Positions 22,667-22,923 of a DNA stretch of 22,923 bases are shown in pieces (position 1 is the stretch's first letter; each line of letters opens with the position of its first letter). Position numbers and translations under genes: made by a program. Where the stretch lies: positions 1-22,923 of the forward strand of contig NZ_CAKPXS010000028.1 in assembly GCF_934202235.1 (NCBI RefSeq). Reading direction: 5' to 3'. The notes beneath the pieces are model-generated. The model ran no database searches. It saw nothing but the letters and a program-made list of their open reading frames with translations, and was not told where the DNA came from. Source of the stretch: an uncultured Limosilactobacillus sp. (GTDB taxonomy: Bacteria > Bacillota > Bacilli > Lactobacillales > Lactobacillaceae).

Positions 22667-22923
22667 TTATTCCTGACCTAAAATTGCTAATCCTTCGTCG
22701 AGTACCGCCTGGTCAACTTCTGCCGTCAAAAAGCGTTGCAGGGGCGTTACCTGGTGACGGTCCTTAAATGCTAGTGGCAGTTCTTTTAAAATCACGACCA
22801 TCATCTTATTTTCAGTCATCATCAGCTGACCCGGTTGGCGAAAGCGCCCCTTGGTGTGTTTGCCAGTCCGCCAGGTATGAATTTTAACCTGACCAGCCGG
22901 GTCTTTTTTCAACCGGTAACCAC
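22667..22923 (-). CDS. hypothetical protein, 3' end only (cut by window edge)
   Basis: At least 84 residues of a frame that stays open to the right edge, so the start lies outside the window; an internal TTG at 22912 is not needed as a start. Not recognised. Features: a basic segment (VKIHTWRTGKHTKGRFRQ), then a hydrophobic stretch too short for a membrane segment (KMMVVILKELPLAF), and an acidic helical end (LTAEVDQAVLDEGLAIL). It is the first visible gene of the MoxR-VWA operon, 15 bases before the MoxR start, so probably part of the same system. Confidence 0.75.
   Translation of the reverse strand, partial: GYRLKKDPAGQVKIHTWRTGKHTKGRFRQPGQLMMTENKMMVVILKELPLAFKDRHQVTPLQRFLTAEVDQAVLDEGLAILGQE

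Overview
The window reads as chromosomal DNA from a heterofermentative lactic acid bacterium, most likely a Limosilactobacillus or close relative. This is inferred from strong AGGAGG-type ribosome sites, moderate GC, a Lactobacillus-30a-type ornithine decarboxylase, PepO and a gnd gene; I could not test the species. All but one of the genes are complete, the last being cut by the right edge. I see no rRNA, tRNA, CRISPR array or insertion sequence.

Region 1 (1-4950) is a plus-strand carbon-metabolism block: gnd with its own promoter and terminator, a 333-base structured gap, then a tight tal-tkt pair. Together they make and interconvert pentose phosphates. The gap holds three copies of an AATTGGTCTRG element and a possible terminated RNA.

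Region 2 (4950-9270) has a universal stress protein (minus strand), then an AsnC/Lrp regulator and a protein-tyrosine phosphatase in one plus-strand transcript, a 74-residue protein with its own promoter and terminator, and a 568-residue minus-strand P-loop protein combining features of PEP carboxykinase and HPr kinase.

Region 3 (9270-11990) has a class I aminotransferase, a 108-residue unknown protein divergent from a GreA paralogue, and a macrodomain protein whose stop codon interlocks with that of the GreA paralogue.

Region 4 (11990-19790, all minus strand) has PepO, MFS transporter 1, a 209-residue unknown, ornithine decarboxylase and MFS transporter 2. The two MFS proteins are paralogues flanking the decarboxylase. 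The 345-base gap upstream of the decarboxylase holds a strong promoter and a possible 40-residue reading frame.

Region 5 (19885-22923, minus strand) is a tightly packed operon: an unknown protein (cut by the edge), a MoxR-type AAA+ ATPase, a metallopeptidase-like/VWA protein and a 95-residue unknown started by TTG inside the end of the VWA gene. This operon, the PEPCK/HprK-like protein and the tal upstream region are the best places to look for undescribed biology.
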